Below are positions 44,376 through 54,663 of a stretch of DNA of 64,000 nt, piece after piece. The DNA lies in contig NW_022985449.1 of assembly GCF_010093595.1 (NCBI RefSeq), forward strand, positions 741,410 to 805,409, given 5' to 3'. The notes beneath the pieces are model-generated. The model was given only the letters and a program-made list of their open reading frames with translations. It did not search any database and was not told where the DNA came from. The position numbers and the translations under genes were made by a program. Each line of letters opens with the position of its first letter. Position 1 is the first letter of the stretch. The stretch comes from Mytilinidion resinicola (lineage: Eukaryota; Ascomycota; Dothideomycetes; Mytilinidiales; Mytilinidiaceae).

Positions 44376-45909
44376 GTCTGTGTCGAAAATGCGTCGTGGG
44401 AAGTTTGTGGTGGGGAGAGCTTCGCAGCCACACGGTGCGACGACGGCCTCAGCGCGTCGGGCTGCAGAAAAATATGAGTCAGGCGGCTAGCCGCAGCTCT
44501 GGAGCAGATCGGGGGCCCTGGGGTGACGCGCTCTCGGGACTGTGCTGCTTGTCGTCGGTCGAGGTCGTGGCTTTGGGCTGATCCTGGGGGAGTCGGAGAG
44601 GTCTAGATTCTGTGCTTGGCCGTAGCTAGGGACACACCTTAATGCGACCGCAGCTCATCAATTTGCACTCTTCACTCAGATGTCTTTGCACGAGCATTGG
44701 AAGCTCTTTGGAACAAATGATTGATACTGTTATGGGGATGGGGTCTCCAGGCCAAGACCGGTACCAAACATTTCTGCATCCAAAAAAACCCTTTTGTTTA
44801 ACAAAGACCCAACAGGCGGCTTCGTCCGGATCCAGCACTGGAACAGTAAACTACTCAAGATCATTCACCATGGCCTGGCTTATTCAATTAGAAGCAGCCT
44901 TCCAAATCAAGGTGAGGTTCACAAAGTGAATATTCAAGGTGGCTTCAAGAGGATTGTGATAAACTAAGTACCTACAAGACCACCCCTGTCTATGGGTCAA
45001 GTAGCCAACAATAACAGCCGATATATTCACAGACATGGTACTGTAAGTATTCGCAGTTCACCGTCCCATCATCAACCATACTCTTGCGACCAGAAATCTC
45101 GCGGGATTTCGTTTACGACCTTATCTTTACTTCAGCATCCTCTGCCCACCCCACGAGCTTACTCTTTGCCTATCGAGGCGTATAAACGACCTAGTCTGCG
45201 TAAGAGCCCATCCATCGCATTCAAGGACCTCAGAAGAATCGACCACAGCACTTGAAACCTATCCCGAGGCATCCAATTAGGGCACTTCACTAAGCCAGCT
45301 ACTCGACGACCCATTAGAGACAGATGAATAGAGCAATGTACACCGAAGTTAAAGTATCAGGCCCACGCTTGCATCCATAGATACACTCATTAAATCACGT
45401 ACACCGCACCCCAGCCACATCCAGCAAAGAAGCCCGGGGTATAAGATGGTGATTGATGTCTAGCGGGGAGACAAACTTAAGGCATCCCTCTAGGAACCCA
45501 GTGTGAAATAAAATAAAGGAGCAGACGCGACATATCGCTCGATGCGGCGTAAGCATTGTATAAGAATGAGGGGCCGATTCAGATTTGAGGGCACCGTCTG
45601 CAAGTATTATGGGGCTGGGGTCAGGTCGAATGCGAGTGTCTCGAGTTGACTTGGTGTTCTTGCGATAAGATAGCAGCCACCAGGGATAGAACTGATAGAC
45701 CCTTGGCGGCGTGAGACATGATGTTGGGTCCGAAGTCGAGGGTGAGGTGGAAAGGCGGATAATGTCGATCCAAGGCGGACAAGAAGGACTAATATTGCAG
45801 TGTGAGCGACGGGATAACCACGCATTGCCGACCGGCGAATGAGCCACTCCAGAACACCAGTGCTCGAATAATGAAGAAGATTCAAACTGGGTCCTCAAGA
45901 TAGCTCCCG
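44376..45909. other. Intergenic, no supported gene
   Basis: 1.5 kb between the eIF2B epsilon start and the SKN7 stop. ORFs of 70-170 codons occur on both strands (for example minus 44626-44838 and minus 45395-45898) but show no motif, no matching splice sites and no consistent codon style. Confidence 0.5.
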
Positions 45910-48088
45910 TTACCGCGGCCGCTGCATCGGATTCATTGGCTGTGGTTGTAGTGGCGGAGCATACATCTGCTGGCGCTTGGCGGGGTTGTTCATATCTTCA
46001 CCCCCTGCTATGTCCGAAATCTGTCTTCTGTGAGGGCCTTGTCTTTGAGCCATGGGCATCTGAGGTGATGTGTTGTACCCAATGTTGCTAACCATGGGAT
46101 TAACGCCGTAGGTGGCAGGGTGGCCTTGTACTGCGTTCATGTATTCGTCGGTAACATTGCTACCAACGGGAGACACGCCGGGGATCTGATTGGGAGAATT
46201 CCAGTTACTAGTCGTAGCAGGCGATTTTGCAGGTGATTCGTCGTCTTTTAATGACTGCCTTGTGGAAGCCAAAAGTTGAGGCGGAACCATTCCATCCATC
46301 TGGTGAAGAGGTTTCTTGAGATGTGCCAAGTGTTTCTCGAGCATGTGGAGAAGACCTTCCTTTGTGAAAGGCTTAGGTAGAACATCGTTCATGCCTGTGT
46401 CTGGTTAGCCGGGTTCCCTTTGTTCCAACTCTTGCCAACTCACCATGCTGGAAATACATGGATATGTCGTCGCTTCGAATGTTGGAGGTCATGGCAATAA
46501 TCGGAGTGCTATCAAATTGCCGAATGAGGTGGCAGGCGGACACGCCATCCAGATTAGGCATGATGATATCCATCAAAACCAAGTCATACTTTGCGCCTGC
46601 GTTCATTTTATTTACTGCTTCCAATCCATCAAGCTTCAGGTTGTCAGTTATCATTCTTTGGAGTGCCGCAGGTTGGGTACTTACAGCATTGTCAATAGCA
46701 CAGTTGAACGCGTATAAGAACTTTCCGCCGATACGCCGACAGGTTGGATCATCTTCGACTAACAGAATCTGGGGCTGCCGGATCCATCCTGGATCCACCT
46801 GCGTGCTCTTTTTCCTTCCCCCTTCGGTTGGCTGAAGCTTCGCGTCTACCGCCTCAACAGGTTTGGATGGCATGGGATATGGAATGTTATGAATGTGTTC
46901 GCTGTACATTGGGTCGATGCCGTGCGTCTGGCCAACAGGGTAGACGATATTGTCGAGGTCGCTTATACGCATCGTGTTTGAGGAAGAAGCGGAACCGGGA
47001 GCATTGCCACGGCTGACTGGTCTACGCATTAACTCTGGTGGAGGCGTCGTCAGAGTCCCATTCATCCGCATTGTGATCTCGTTCATGTGTTCCAGGTTTC
47101 GCGGGTTGAGCATGGCGTCAGCATTGGTCTCGCTGAGGAGTTTCGATGCATTTTGCAAGGGCGATGCCGGCACATCATCCTCGAGAGGAGTGACTTGTGG
47201 ATTTTGGGTGTCGACGGTATTCCCGTTTTGTGTCGGCGGGGGGAATGGGGCCGCTCTGCTGTCTCGCCTTCTTTGCGCGTCTACTGTGTGCAAAAAGTTC
47301 ATTACGTTCGACAACACATGCTCGTGGTTTACGAGAGTCTTCTGGAGGCCGATGACTTCTTGCAGAAGCATCGAATGGTGTATGCTCAACTCGTTGTAGC
47401 GTTCCGTAATTGACTGAAGCTGTTGTTGGGTGGCTACTAATTGGGTGTTGACCAGGTCCATTTGCGCTGTAGGAATCATAACGTCTTCATTAGTCTGGTT
47501 TATTTTCCGTGGAGCGGGAGCTTTTCTTCGAATGTTATCAATCGCGTCCTTGTTGTTTGCCTTGAAATCTGGATGTTTGAATTCCCAAGCCTGTAGTAAT
47601 CTTAGCGCGCTGTTTTTCCGCAACGACATCAAGAATGGATCGAACATACCCCGGTGCCATACGGCGACGTCCCGTTTTCCTCGTTGTTGTGTCGAACCTT
47701 GTGGAAGTCGTATTTGTTCAACTGTCTTACGAAGCTGGCGAAATTACTGTGTTTGAAATGTTTTGGTAAAATGTGTTTCGTAAACTTCTCGTTCTGTGAT
47801 ATGGTCAGTATCCTGCCAATCGTCTTTGCGCAAGAGCACCAACCTCCAGAACGACAAAGCTATCCCCTTCATTTCCCCATCGTACTACGGTATCATCTGC
47901 GGGGGCCTCCAACATTCTATTGTCCAATTTAGCGGGGTTACGATCGCATTGGGTATGTCGGCAACGTACTTGTAAAGCTTGCGAACCTGTGGCAATGGTT
48001 AGAGAGTTACTAGTATACTGGACGTAATTGCAGGCAGACGTACAAAGTCGCTGGAGCTAGCCCCGGAGCCTCCTTGGTTCGCGTCCAT
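45910..48088 (-). CDS. SKN7: SKN7: HSF-type response regulator transcription factor
   Basis: Nuclear end point of the fungal phosphorelay, active in oxidative stress, osmotic stress and wall stress. Minus-strand exons 48088-48044, 47986-47970, 47916-47844, 47793-47650, 47590-46685, 46633-46444 and 46394-45910 close in frame to 619 residues. Order: HSF DNA-binding domain ([58 protein letters not shown]; residues about 14-110); coiled coil (about 140-200); receiver domain with QILLVEDDP, phosphoacceptor Asp 417 in [17 protein letters not shown] and LPKPFT; then a Gln/Pro/Met-rich tail. One long ORF that starts at 47647 is not the true exon: it reads through an intron, and the join 47650/47590 restores SPYGTGAWEFKHP. 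Confidence 0.93.
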
Positions 48089-49874
48089 CGTGAAGGCGAA
48101 GCCTTTCGGCGAGCAGTCGACTTCCAACCGCCAACAATGGGTAAGGGAACTATGAATGTCTTCTCGGAGGGATTCCCGGGGTCGGGGTCGGGACCGAGGC
48201 TGCGCGCGTGCGATTGTCGAGGCTGGCGAGTGCGACCAGTACAATACGGGTTGCGCGGCGCACTTGGTGTCTTTGATGTCGTGGAAAACGAGGTGGTAGA
48301 CGGCCTGTGGGGACTATCGATAAAGGGCGAGGGCTACCGATGCGACGAAGTCCACGAGGGAAAGGCGAAGGTAGTATGGGACTCGCACAGCTCAAGTGAT
48401 GGGTGTCGTGCGGTGGAGATGGAGGATGATGGAGGGAGGCAGCGCCAGGGTTGGGCAAGGGCGGAGGAAGAGGTGCGGATAGGGTTATTGGCGTACCTCC
48501 TCTCCCTGTCGTCGCGGCAGCAGCTAGTGCCCACCTTGGGCAAGAACTTGCCGTCGTTAGTTCTGGCTAGCGTGCGCTGCAGGTCGGCAGAGAGCGTGAG
48601 ATTGGCGTGGGCTGAAGGACGTCCACTTGGGCGGCTTGGGGCGAATGAGGACAAGCCACTAGCCTCGGCGATGTGCTCCTGAACTCGAAGACGTATCAAC
48701 GCGGGGGGGAGACTGGGGGTGTTTTGGCGGGACGATTGGGTGTTCCTAACCCTCTATAACCTTTTGGGGGACGAAAGTCGATACTGAGCTCGCCGGTCGA
48801 TATTCCTTTTACTTCTTCTTCTTCTTCGTCTTCTTAGCAAGTACATTGGCGTGCACCGAGACTTTAAACTACGTCTACGCGTCTTAGGAGCATTTCCATT
48901 AGATACGTCTGTCTATAAACTAGGTGGACATGGTTGAAAATAGATGAGCATGTGTCTATAAATGCAGTGGAGGAGCTAGGTAGCGCGGCTCATTGCGACC
49001 AAACGAGAAAAGCGCCTTTTATAGAGGCCACGGGGATGCATTTGTGGAGACTGTTGCTCCGTGGGATCTGTTTAAAGGCCACGCAAGATGCACCAGGTGT
49101 GCCATTGCTACCCATCAGTGAGCCATGGTATGTACAACCGCACCCTTGGCGCCTTGTTGCAGTCGTCCGCTCCACTGGCCTGTGGCGAGCATGGCATCGC
49201 GAGAGGACAGGCGGCACGGCGGCAAAAGCAGGGAGGCGTACCGACAGGGCATAGCGAGCAACCCTGCTGCAAACGACCGAAGCACTTTACTGCGTGGCCA
49301 GGGTTCACACCGAGCGGGTAGCGATCGACCAGCACGGCGTGAATCTTGCGAATCGCGCTCGTTGACAGTGCAGACGCATCCGACTGGCCGTCTGGGCGCG
49401 CGCAAAAGGCAAGCCGGTGGGGTGCGTTTGCCTAATAGCACGGCCGTCGCAATTCAGTCGCAGCGAGTGCCGAGTGAGCAATAGGGAGAAATGGCTGCGA
49501 CTCAAGCGCGCTGCGTTGTGGAGCGAGTGACGCACTGGCTTCGGCTGAGCATCGCCAGCTGACAGCTGCCATGGCCATCCCAGACCTGCACGGGCTGCAT
49601 CCGCGCGCCACATCTGAAGATCCCGTATCGAACCAGAGCTCGATCTGCGCTGGCCCGGGCACCTGGCACGACGGCGCGGCCTGCGGTCGGATGTCGTGAA
49701 GCAGCCGTGGCAGCCTCCTCGGCCTCCCGTTGCACGGCATTTCCCACCTCCACCACGGCACCACCACGCCTCCACCCCTCCACCGCGCCCATATTCCCGC
49801 CCTCGAATCCACACCCGCCGCCGAAGTGCCGCTGACTCGCCCACGGAGCACCTCGCTTGCCCGCCACCTGCAGC
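48089..49874. other. Long intergenic region, divergent SKN7 / peroxiredoxin promoters
   Basis: 1.8 kb. ORFs of about 100-200 codons on both strands are Arg/Pro/Ala-rich and without motifs. A CTT-rich run (48811-48835) is the only simple repeat. The size suits long 5' leaders and promoters of two stress genes, which is inference. Confidence 0.5.
48812..48835 (+). repeat. (CTT)n run
   Basis: Short trinucleotide tract, CTTCTTCTTCTTCTTCGTCTTCTT, about 720 bases upstream of the SKN7 start. Confidence 0.8.
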
Positions 49875-51279
49875 ATGTTCGCAGCAAACCGCCTCCTGCG
49901 CGCCAGCGTCGGTACCCCTAATCAACTTCGTGGCTTCACCTGACGCTTGCAGCCTGCCGCGCGGACTGCTCTTGGCCGCCACAGCGGAAAGCAATTTCAC
50001 GCCTCGGCGCCCGCCTTCGTCAAAGCTGGCGATCGCATTCCCGATGTGGAGCTGATGGAGAACTCGCCTGGCACCAAGGTCAGCCTCGCCAAGGAGCTCA
50101 CGGGGAAGGGTGTGATTGTGGGTAAGCAAGACGCGCTTTCAATCACCTCAATTCGCAGTGCTAGGCGTTTCTCCGTGTGCACTTCATCGTCGCTGCTTGG
50201 ATGCGTCATGTGTTTCCTCAGTGCAGACGAGATCATTACGTCCCACCTATGACCTTGAGCAATCCAAGAAATACCCCAGTGTTCTATGGCCGCAGTGTCA
50301 TCCGTCCAATTCAACAGAGCCAGTCATATGCACATAGGATTCTTGAAAAGGCATCAAAGCCCAGGGACGGGTGATGAATACGCACGGCAGAATGTCATAG
50401 CACTGCAATCTCCAACCAAGCAACACCAGGCAATAGCCCCAATTCCCGGGGGCCACTCATAGTCCGACTCGTAATCATGTCCTAACTTTAATCGCGATGC
50501 AGGTGTTCCCGCGGCCTTCAGTCCTGGCTGCTCCGAGTCTCACATACCTGGTTATATCAACTCTCCCAAGCTGAAGGATGCCGGCCCCGTTTTCGTTGTA
50601 TCGGTCAATGACGCCTTCGTGTGAGTCTGGCTTTTACATCATTCTCTGTCAAGATTGCTCTACAGCTGTGGTTATCAAGTTTTGGAAGTGGGCTTGACGA
50701 TGAGGTCGTAGAGTCTCGGCCTTCGACCGCCAGTCTGACCCATGGGTCTCTCCTTCACCACCCCACAATTGTTTCAGCCTTAGCTACCCAACTAGTTCGG
50801 CTCGCTCCGACAGAGCTATTTTCGACCTCCACAAAATCTTGTAGTGGTTATGCGTGGAATTTTGAATATGTTTGGTGCTGACATCCATCAGAATGAAAGC
50901 ATGGGGAAAGGCACTTGATCCTACCGGCAAGAGTGGAGTAAGCAGTCTTTTCTCTTATTTCATCATTCACTCTTCCTCCGAACCTCAACTCCCACGTCTC
51001 GTAATATCTACCGGATAATTAGCTGACCTCCGCAGATCCGCTTCATCGCCGACCCTACACTGGCTTTCACCAAGGCCTTGGACCTCGACTTCGATGCTAG
51101 CGCCATCTTCGGAGGTCCGCGTGGCAAACGATATGCCCTTCTTGTAGAAGACGGGAATGTCAAAGAGGCCTTCGTTGAGCCAGACAATACCGGTATCAGC
51201 GGTGAGTGTCGTTGTAGATCAGCATGCAGCTACAACTAACCCTTTGCTAGTTTCGGCCGCGGACAAGGTCCTTGCTTAG
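49875..51279 (+). CDS. Atypical 2-Cys peroxiredoxin, Prx5/PMP20 type, probably mitochondrial
   Basis: Reduces hydrogen peroxide and alkyl hydroperoxides with thiols. Exons 49875-49907 (uncertain end), 49953-50121, 50503-50620, 50892-50937, 51036-51201 and 51251-51279 give 186 residues. The N-terminus (MFAANRLLRAS, then RTALGRHSGKQFHASAP) is basic and hydroxylated, as in a mitochondrial presequence. The core has IPDVEL, GVPAAFSPGCSESHIPGY with the peroxidatic Cys, FVVSVNDAFVMKAWGKAL, and RFIADPTLAFTKALDLDFD. The fourth exon is 46 nt. Intron 1 is a problem: the good donor GTACCC at 49909 is out of frame with the only acceptor, so a weaker donor, GTCGGT at 49908, is proposed. All other junctions are regular. 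Introns 2 and 3 (381 and 271 nt) are long for this window. Confidence 0.87.
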
Positions 51280-52519
51280 GAGGAGGGACACCCTGGCGTT
51301 GCTCTTATTGACTAAACCCTGTCAGCCAGAGTTAGTAGCATTAAGAATACTTAGTCTTGTATATTATCACGTGGAACAGCCCCGACCATCCGGGCACTTA
51401 GCGCCGCCGAACGAGGCAATGCGCTCTATCCAATGGCTGCAGCTTCACTTTACTCTGTCTGTGCTTGGATATGCTTGTTGAGTAAGACCATGACCTTTTG
51501 GCAATTCTCTTTTACTATCAGAAAAGCGGTGGTGGCGGTATGTCATCTTGCTGCTAAGTTGGTCACTGCATCCATACATTCGTTGGCATTGTTTGAGTGG
51601 TACCTGCTATCACTGCATGGGTAAGGAAACCTCCAGGTTTCTCACTTAACTTGACGTCCCTTCCAAGCCTACCTAGTCCCAACACAATGCCACTTCTACT
51701 CTCTGTTCCTATGACGACCATCACTGCGTCATCCGCGAATCAACCGACGAGCACCTCTTCAAAACCTGGTACACTGACTTGAACCGCCACCTTTTGCGGA
51801 ACCCTGATTGGATATCAATTCACACCATTCGAATTCTCTCTACCATGGCACTAACACATGATTATGGGTCCTGGCACGGGAAAGAAGCGACAGTTTCATG
51901 CCGTTCCGAAAATCAATTGAAAACCTCATTCGCTGTCAGAATAGAAACGGAACGACGTGAGCACGTATCTACCATAGTTCCCGCAGCGCCCTCCGCTCAT
52001 AGTCATCTCCCAACCGTGTAGGATCTATGTCTGAGTGTGGGGTCGCCTGAAGGCCGACTGTTCTAGACAGGAGTGGGGGTTTGTCGTTCCATGGATGAAG
52101 GTGCCACGGTAACGGGGTATCGCGACTCCACCACATCTGTGAGGTTGTTGATGAGGCATTTGATGTCGTGACTTCTTCCTATTCACGGATCGTAGCGGAC
52201 TTGCCCAATGCAAGCGACCAACCCTCAATCTCTGTGCCATGGGTACGTTGGCTTGGCTGACACTGCAGCGTGAATAATGAGGAGGAGCGCGTGAGATGTG
52301 ACGCTACTGTTTCCTAGGAAGCAGCTAATGGGTATTCAAGAATGGATGGCCAGTGACAGCAGAGTTGAGCGGGATATGATTTCACTCGTCCAGCGTTTGA
52401 GCAGAGCTGTCCCACGCACGGTATTGCAGAAGCTCTTTAGTTCAGCTACTTTGGAAGTGTATGTTTTGTATTTTAGATCCTGCGATTGATAAATGGAAGA
52501 CGAGTGTCATTTGTTGAAT
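51280..52519. other. Intergenic between convergent genes
   Basis: 1.24 kb. An open plus-strand frame at about 51680-52021 has protein-like composition (YDDHHCVIRESTDEHLFKTW) but no Met near its start and no known domain, so it is not called. Otherwise nothing. Confidence 0.45.
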
Positions 52520-54040
52520 CTATATCCTTACCTCCGCAGCCTTCCTCAATCGATTCATGACCGCCGTAGCAATGTCGCCTTCGGTGTCATCGACGCCTTC
52601 TACAAAGATGGCGTCGACGTTGTGTTTATCGAGTTCGCGAAGAGCGGAGAATAGACCTCGCGCTACTCCTGCGGTGGCCGCTCCTAGATCGATCTCCCAG
52701 ATCTCTATGTTTTTCGAGCCGTCGAGCTGTAGAGACATTTGGTGGGCTCGGGGTATAGGTATTGGGGCGAGAGATTGTAGAAGATCGAGGAAGCCGGGCG
52801 TTGATACTGCCTCATATCCAACTCTATTCTGAGTCGGGATCTTGGCATCTCCATTTTGAAGCCTTTCCTCTTCAACGCCGTGGTTGATTACAACAGGCAA
52901 CCCACACGCAGGCTTCCACAGCTTCGTCCTAATAATACCAATCCTAGACGTCCTCCCTACGTAACCCAGCATAGTAGCAAGATCAGGCTGTCCAGCGCCC
53001 GCTTCATACAGCGCAACAGTCGCCTTGGGAGAATAATGCCGATACTTCATTCCAGGGGCTCTCGGCTGTATCCCTTGTTCAGGCTTGTCCTTGTACCCCA
53101 CGACCACATTTTCCCATCCTGGGCATTGGCGGAGCTGCTCCAAGGTAATTCCGCCAGGTCTCAAGATCGATGGCGGAGAGCTGAGTCCATCCACCACGGT
53201 GCTTTCTACACCAACCTCGCATGGGCCGCCGTCTAGGATCGTCTGGATGCGCCCGTCCAGATCGTCCTTCACGTGCTCCGCCGCCGTAGGAGAGGGCCTC
53301 GTAGACGCGTTGGCAGAAGGCGCAGCCAGCGGCACGCCGGCCAGCTTTATAAGACACAGCGCGAGCAGGCTTCGCGGCATGCGCGCACCGAATGTCTGCA
53401 GGCCGGCTGTAACTTCGGGAGCCAGGACCGAGCCAGCGGGGTTCGGCAATATAATCGTCAAAGGCCCAGGCCAGAACTTCTGGATCAGCGGCTTGTATAT
53501 CGCTGGTATAGGGTCCTCGCCATCGGTGGGCTGGAGCAGCGTTCTCAGTTGCTGGAGCGAGTAGAAGTGCACAATCAGGGGATTGTCGACAGGGCGCTTC
53601 TTGGCCTGGAATATTCCCCGGACTGCCGCGCTGCGTGTAGCATCTGCGCCTAAGCCGTATACTGTTTCGGTGGGGAAGGCGACGGGGATGCTCGTGGTCC
53701 GTAATTCGGTTGCTGCGCGCTGCAGGTTTTCGAGGTCTGGAGTGCCGACTGCCCACTTGATATCCCAATTATCCAAGGGCGAGTCTGTCGTGGCACTAGT
53801 GGTGATTTCCCCGATCCGGGAAGGGTCTACTTGGAGGATGTCGGTCTTCATGGGCGAAGAGGAAGGCATTGTAGCCTCGGTGTTGCTCATCGTTGCGGAT
53901 ACAAATAGGTGACCATCCGAAGGGGTGGCCGCCACAGAGTGAGATGCGCGGCGGATGCTTGAGGGGGCGAAGATGGAGCGAACATTTGTAATAGTCGAGA
54001 GGAGTCTTCGCATTAGAACATTGCAGCTTGAGACGCCCAA
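52520..54040 (-). CDS. SUA5: SUA5: threonylcarbamoyl-AMP synthase
   Basis: Makes threonylcarbamoyl-AMP, the first step of the t6A37 tRNA modification, in cytosol and mitochondria. Single exon, 506 residues. YrdC domain from about residue 100: DLENLQRAATEL, IPVAFPTETVYGLGADA, FQAKKRPVDNPLIVHF, FWPGPLTIIL, PLAAPSANASTRPSPT and CEVGVESTVVD; then the C-terminal Sua5 domain from about 320 (APGMKYRHYSPKA...), ending with EGVDDTEGDIATAVMNRLRKAA. Three candidate starts: 54040, 54013 (MRRLLSTITNVRS, a typical mitochondrial presequence) and 53890 (MSNTEATM, which would give the cytosolic form). Confidence 0.93.
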   Translation of the reverse strand: MGVSSCNVLMRRLLSTITNVRSIFAPSSIRRASHSVAATPSDGHLFVSATMSNTEATMPSSSPMKTDILQVDPSRIGEITTSATTDSPLDNWDIKWAVGTPDLENLQRAATELRTTSIPVAFPTETVYGLGADATRSAAVRGIFQAKKRPVDNPLIVHFYSLQQLRTLLQPTDGEDPIPAIYKPLIQKFWPGPLTIILPNPAGSVLAPEVTAGLQTFGARMPRSLLALCLIKLAGVPLAAPSANASTRPSPTAAEHVKDDLDGRIQTILDGGPCEVGVESTVVDGLSSPPSILRPGGITLEQLRQCPGWENVVVGYKDKPEQGIQPRAPGMKYRHYSPKATVALYEAGAGQPDLATMLGYVGRTSRIGIIRTKLWKPACGLPVVINHGVEEERLQNGDAKIPTQNRVGYEAVSTPGFLDLLQSLAPIPIPRAHQMSLQLDGSKNIEIWEIDLGAATAGVARGLFSALRELDKHNVDAIFVEGVDDTEGDIATAVMNRLRKAAEVRI

Positions 54041-54663
54041 ATTTCACAGGTTGAGATGGTGGAGTCATTAAACTCGCCGAAGAGATTTTCCGTTCCGACG
54101 TCAATCTAATCTGATGGCCTTCTAGTTGATCTTCATCCTTCTTCATTAGCTCAGATAAGCAACATGGCCACAGAATGACGAGATCTTCGCAATCTCTACC
54201 ACAGAGCAAACAAGAATTGCGTGCATATACATTCCAATGTAGCCTTTATGGCGATTTCGAGTGCAGATATCTAATCTATCCGATACCGAAGCTAAGAAAC
54301 CTGTGCGCACCGACTCCCACTTCGTATATAGGTGTTCGTGAATTCCCTCCTTCTAATGATGAGCCCCACAATCAAAATCCATCACCGGAAATCGTATTTA
54401 GAGGAAGAGAAGAAGAAGAGCCACCAACACCAGCGCGATGCCCCTAACCTGATATAAACCAAAAGGGAACGCTGTCTTGGAAAAACTGCATCCCAGACGC
54501 CCGTTCCGTTCGCTGGGATGCTCTCTTTAAGTGATCATCCGGGTATCCAAAAGTCTATAGCAGTGGATCATGAAAACACATTACAAGAACCAGACTCCTG
54601 CAGCTCATGATGCAACGTCTTTCTTCCCATGCAAAAAGTAGCGCTTGTAGGATATCAAAGCCA
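54041..54663. other. Intergenic
   Basis: 623 bases: SUA5 promoter (minus) and 3' end of the histidine kinase. A plus-strand ORF (54175-54447) has no motif. Confidence 0.5.

Noticed and set aside
47641..47655. ATG at 47647 as start of a response regulator lacking the HSF domain
   Set aside because: It lies inside an intron; the upstream exons encode a complete HSF domain and the join 47650/47590 restores the SKN7 sequence.
48074..48682. 202-codon plus-strand ORF opposite the SKN7 promoter
   Set aside because: No motif, and it overlaps the first coding exon of SKN7 on the other strand.
49305..50129. 274-codon minus-strand ORF over the peroxiredoxin start
   Set aside because: It is the shadow of a GC-rich region and the first peroxiredoxin exons; Arg/Gly/Ala-rich with no domain.
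51680..52021. Open plus-strand frame of about 110 codons downstream of the peroxiredoxin
   Set aside because: Protein-like words but no Met near its start, no domain and no exon partner; chance cannot be excluded.
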